Part shown: one piece after another, positions 62,929 to 64,000 of the stretch
Layout: each line of letters opens with the position of its first letter
Position numbering within the stretch: the first letter of the stretch is position 1
Origin: Pythium myriotylum
Lineage: Eukaryota; Oomycota; Peronosporomycetes; Pythiales; Pythiaceae
Direction: 5' to 3'
Assembly (NCBI GenBank): GCA_023091665.1
Contig: JALJCQ010000012.1
Coordinates: 3,658,001-3,722,000 of the forward strand
Length of the DNA: 64,000 bases
Position numbers and translations under genes: made by a program
The notes under the pieces: model-generated
Seen by the model: the letters and a program-made list of their open reading frames with translations, nothing else
Database searches by the model: none
Told to the model about the DNA's origin: nothing

Positions 62929-63711
62929 ATGACCGCCGCCACCAAGATCACCACGCTCACCGCCGCCCTCGCTGCTGCCGCCATCGCCACCCTTGCCACG
63001 CTCCCCACCACCACCCACGCATGGGAACTCGGCTCCGGGAACCGCGTCTACTGGGAAAGCAACTGCGACTTCTACGGCGGAGACCTGTACGCGACCAAGC
63101 AGCCGTCCGAAAAGTGCGGCGACCTGTGTGCCGACGACCCCAAGTGCACGCACTGGACGTGGGAGCCGCAGCAAGGGTGCTGGATGAAGAGCGGCGCGAC
63201 GGCCGCCAAGCGCGCGGCGGCCAATCTCGGCTGCGGCTTCGTCATCGGTCGCTTCGTGCCTGCGGGCGAGACCCCCACGACGACGCCGGCGCCCGGATAC
63301 AACAACGGTCTCACGGCGCAGGAGACCCAGCAGATGCTCGACAGCATCAACTCGCTGCGGCGCAGCAACGGCCTCTCCGCCCTCACCATCGACACGCGGC
63401 TCATGAACGCGGCCGCGGGTCACTCGCGCGACCAGGCTGCGCGCTGCACCATGGGCCACACAGGCGGCGACGGCAAGAGCTTCGGCGACCGCATCACGGC
63501 GCAAGGGTACAGGTGGGGCCAGGCCGCCGAGAACGTCGCGGCCGGCTACGGTGACGTGGCGGGCGTCATGAGCGGCTGGTCCAACTCGCCGTCGCACCGC
63601 GCCAACTTGCTGAGTGCGGGTGTGACGCAGGTGGGTTTTGCGAAGGGCGTCAACAGCGGCTGCAACGGCTACAAGGAGTACTGGACGCAGGACTTTGCGC
63701 GGCCGCAGTAA
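62929..63711 (+). CDS. secreted PAN-CAP protein, cluster copy 4 (260 aa), mosaic
   Basis: ATG 62929 opens MTAATKITTLTAALAAAAIA. The 5' flank (including the stretch from 62755) and the PAN half mirror copy 1, as expected from the inverted repeat. From the linker on (APGYNNGLTAQETQQMLDSI) the gene equals copies 2 and 3 and not copy 1. CAP residues are intact. The gene therefore joins the promoter side of copy 1 to the CAP domain of copy 2/3, most simply by gene conversion or unequal exchange within the cluster. It is probably extracellular. Confidence 0.92.
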   Translation: MTAATKITTLTAALAAAAIATLATLPTTTHAWELGSGNRVYWESNCDFYGGDLYATKQPSEKCGDLCADDPKCTHWTWEPQQGCWMKSGATAAKRAAANLGCGFVIGRFVPAGETPTTTPAPGYNNGLTAQETQQMLDSINSLRRSNGLSALTIDTRLMNAAAGHSRDQAARCTMGHTGGDGKSFGDRITAQGYRWGQAAENVAAGYGDVAGVMSGWSNSPSHRANLLSAGVTQVGFAKGVNSGCNGYKEYWTQDFARPQ

Positions 63712-64000
63712 TCAACTACTTCGAAGTGATCGAACGTGGTTTTTACATCGGTAGTCTAGTCTGCATCGGGAGCCTTGGCTTTGACTTTGAAGTTGAGGTC
63801 TATTAGATCGCTACGTTTAAAGAATCCAATAGCCGCAGCTGTTCGGGCTGCACCTTTTTATCTTTTCTTCAGGACAAGACGGTCCACCGTCGACGGCAAG
63901 CACACTCTTTTCCTGACATCGTCGGGAATGTTCCGACGGCCTTCTGTCAAACCGGTCTAATCAGTTCTTCTGTTCAACCGGGCGTATCATGGTTGCTTGT
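63712..64000. other. 3' flank of copy 4 with a LINE-A tail remnant
   Basis: 63778-63835 reads CTTTGACTTTGAAGTTGAGG, TCTATTAGATCGC and ... ATCCAATAGCCG, the LINE-A tail on the minus strand. No target duplication is clear. Nothing else is recognised up to the window end. Confidence 0.5.

Larger units (their letters stand above)
55395..63277. repeat. large inverted repeat: arms 55395-58866 and 59790-63277
   Basis: The two arms are reverse complements with few differences over about 3.5 kb, including spacers, promoters and the genes in them. The centre is 58867-59789. The arms differ by small changes (e.g. around 56330-56350 against 62300-62330, and 6 against 5 units of a 7-bp minisatellite). 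Outside 55395 the homology drops inside the CAP domain of copy 1. Confidence 0.85.

Noticed and set aside
57805..63597. Arg/Gly/Val-rich ORFs of up to 320 codons opposite or frame-shifted to the PAN-CAP genes
   Set aside because: They are low-complexity readings of the alternative frames of GC-rich PAN-CAP coding sequence. The secreted PAN-CAP frame has signal peptide, conserved cysteines and CAP motifs.
1..64000. CRISPR arrays, rRNA, tRNA, bacterial operons
   Set aside because: None seen. The direct repeats found are LINE tails, tandem duplications and minisatellites, and the genes are eukaryotic.

Overview
The window looks like oomycete nuclear DNA, most likely from the Saprolegniales (Saprolegnia/Aphanomyces/Achlya-like); this is an inference. 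The grounds are families of secreted 5'-nucleotidases and of PAN/Apple plus CAP (SCP) proteins, an ankyrin-Roc-COR (ROCO) protein, and short GT-AG introns in the one gene where I could trace introns. Start codons are also often preceded, roughly 25-65 bases upstream, by sequences close to the 16-base oomycete Inr/flanking promoter consensus GCTCATTYYNCAWTTT. No rRNA, tRNA or CRISPR was recognised.

Layout. 1-3258: 3' end of a Ty3/gypsy chromovirus (RNase H tail, integrase, chromodomain) with polypurine tract and 3' LTR. 3259-9400: repeat-rich debris made of pieces of a non-LTR retrotransposon ('LINE-B'), an intact 320-aa ORF of unknown family between inverted repeats, and Tc1/IS630-like remnants. 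9682-25629: four secreted 5'-nucleotidase genes in two divergent pairs that are a direct duplication of each other, separated by mobile-element debris; one gene has a one-base frameshift. 25912-29921: three small secreted six-cysteine proteins and a hAT fragment. 31029-32597: a fifth nucleotidase gene. 36025-44329: a PAN-CAP gene, a six-exon ankyrin-ROCO gene, a PAN-only gene and a PAN-PAN-CAP gene whose CAP domain has lost its key residues. 45598-54907: a stack of LINE insertions, including a nearly full-length 'LINE-A' (6.8 kb) inside a truncated LINE-B copy, with both target-site duplications visible. 54966-63711: four PAN-CAP genes in a large inverted repeat (arms about 3.5 kb, centre about 0.9 kb).

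How it fits together. The host genes are mostly secreted proteins in young tandem or inverted families: nucleotide-hydrolysing enzymes, PAN-CAP proteins and small disulfide-rich peptides. An extracellular role is likely for all of them. The rest of the window is dominated by two LINE families. Their insertions range from 6.8 kb down to only 58-71 bp of 3' tail, most with clear 10-17 bp target duplications. Several near-perfect hairpins with 1-3 base loops, absent or incomplete in duplicated copies, suggest frequent template-switch mutation or fold-back events.
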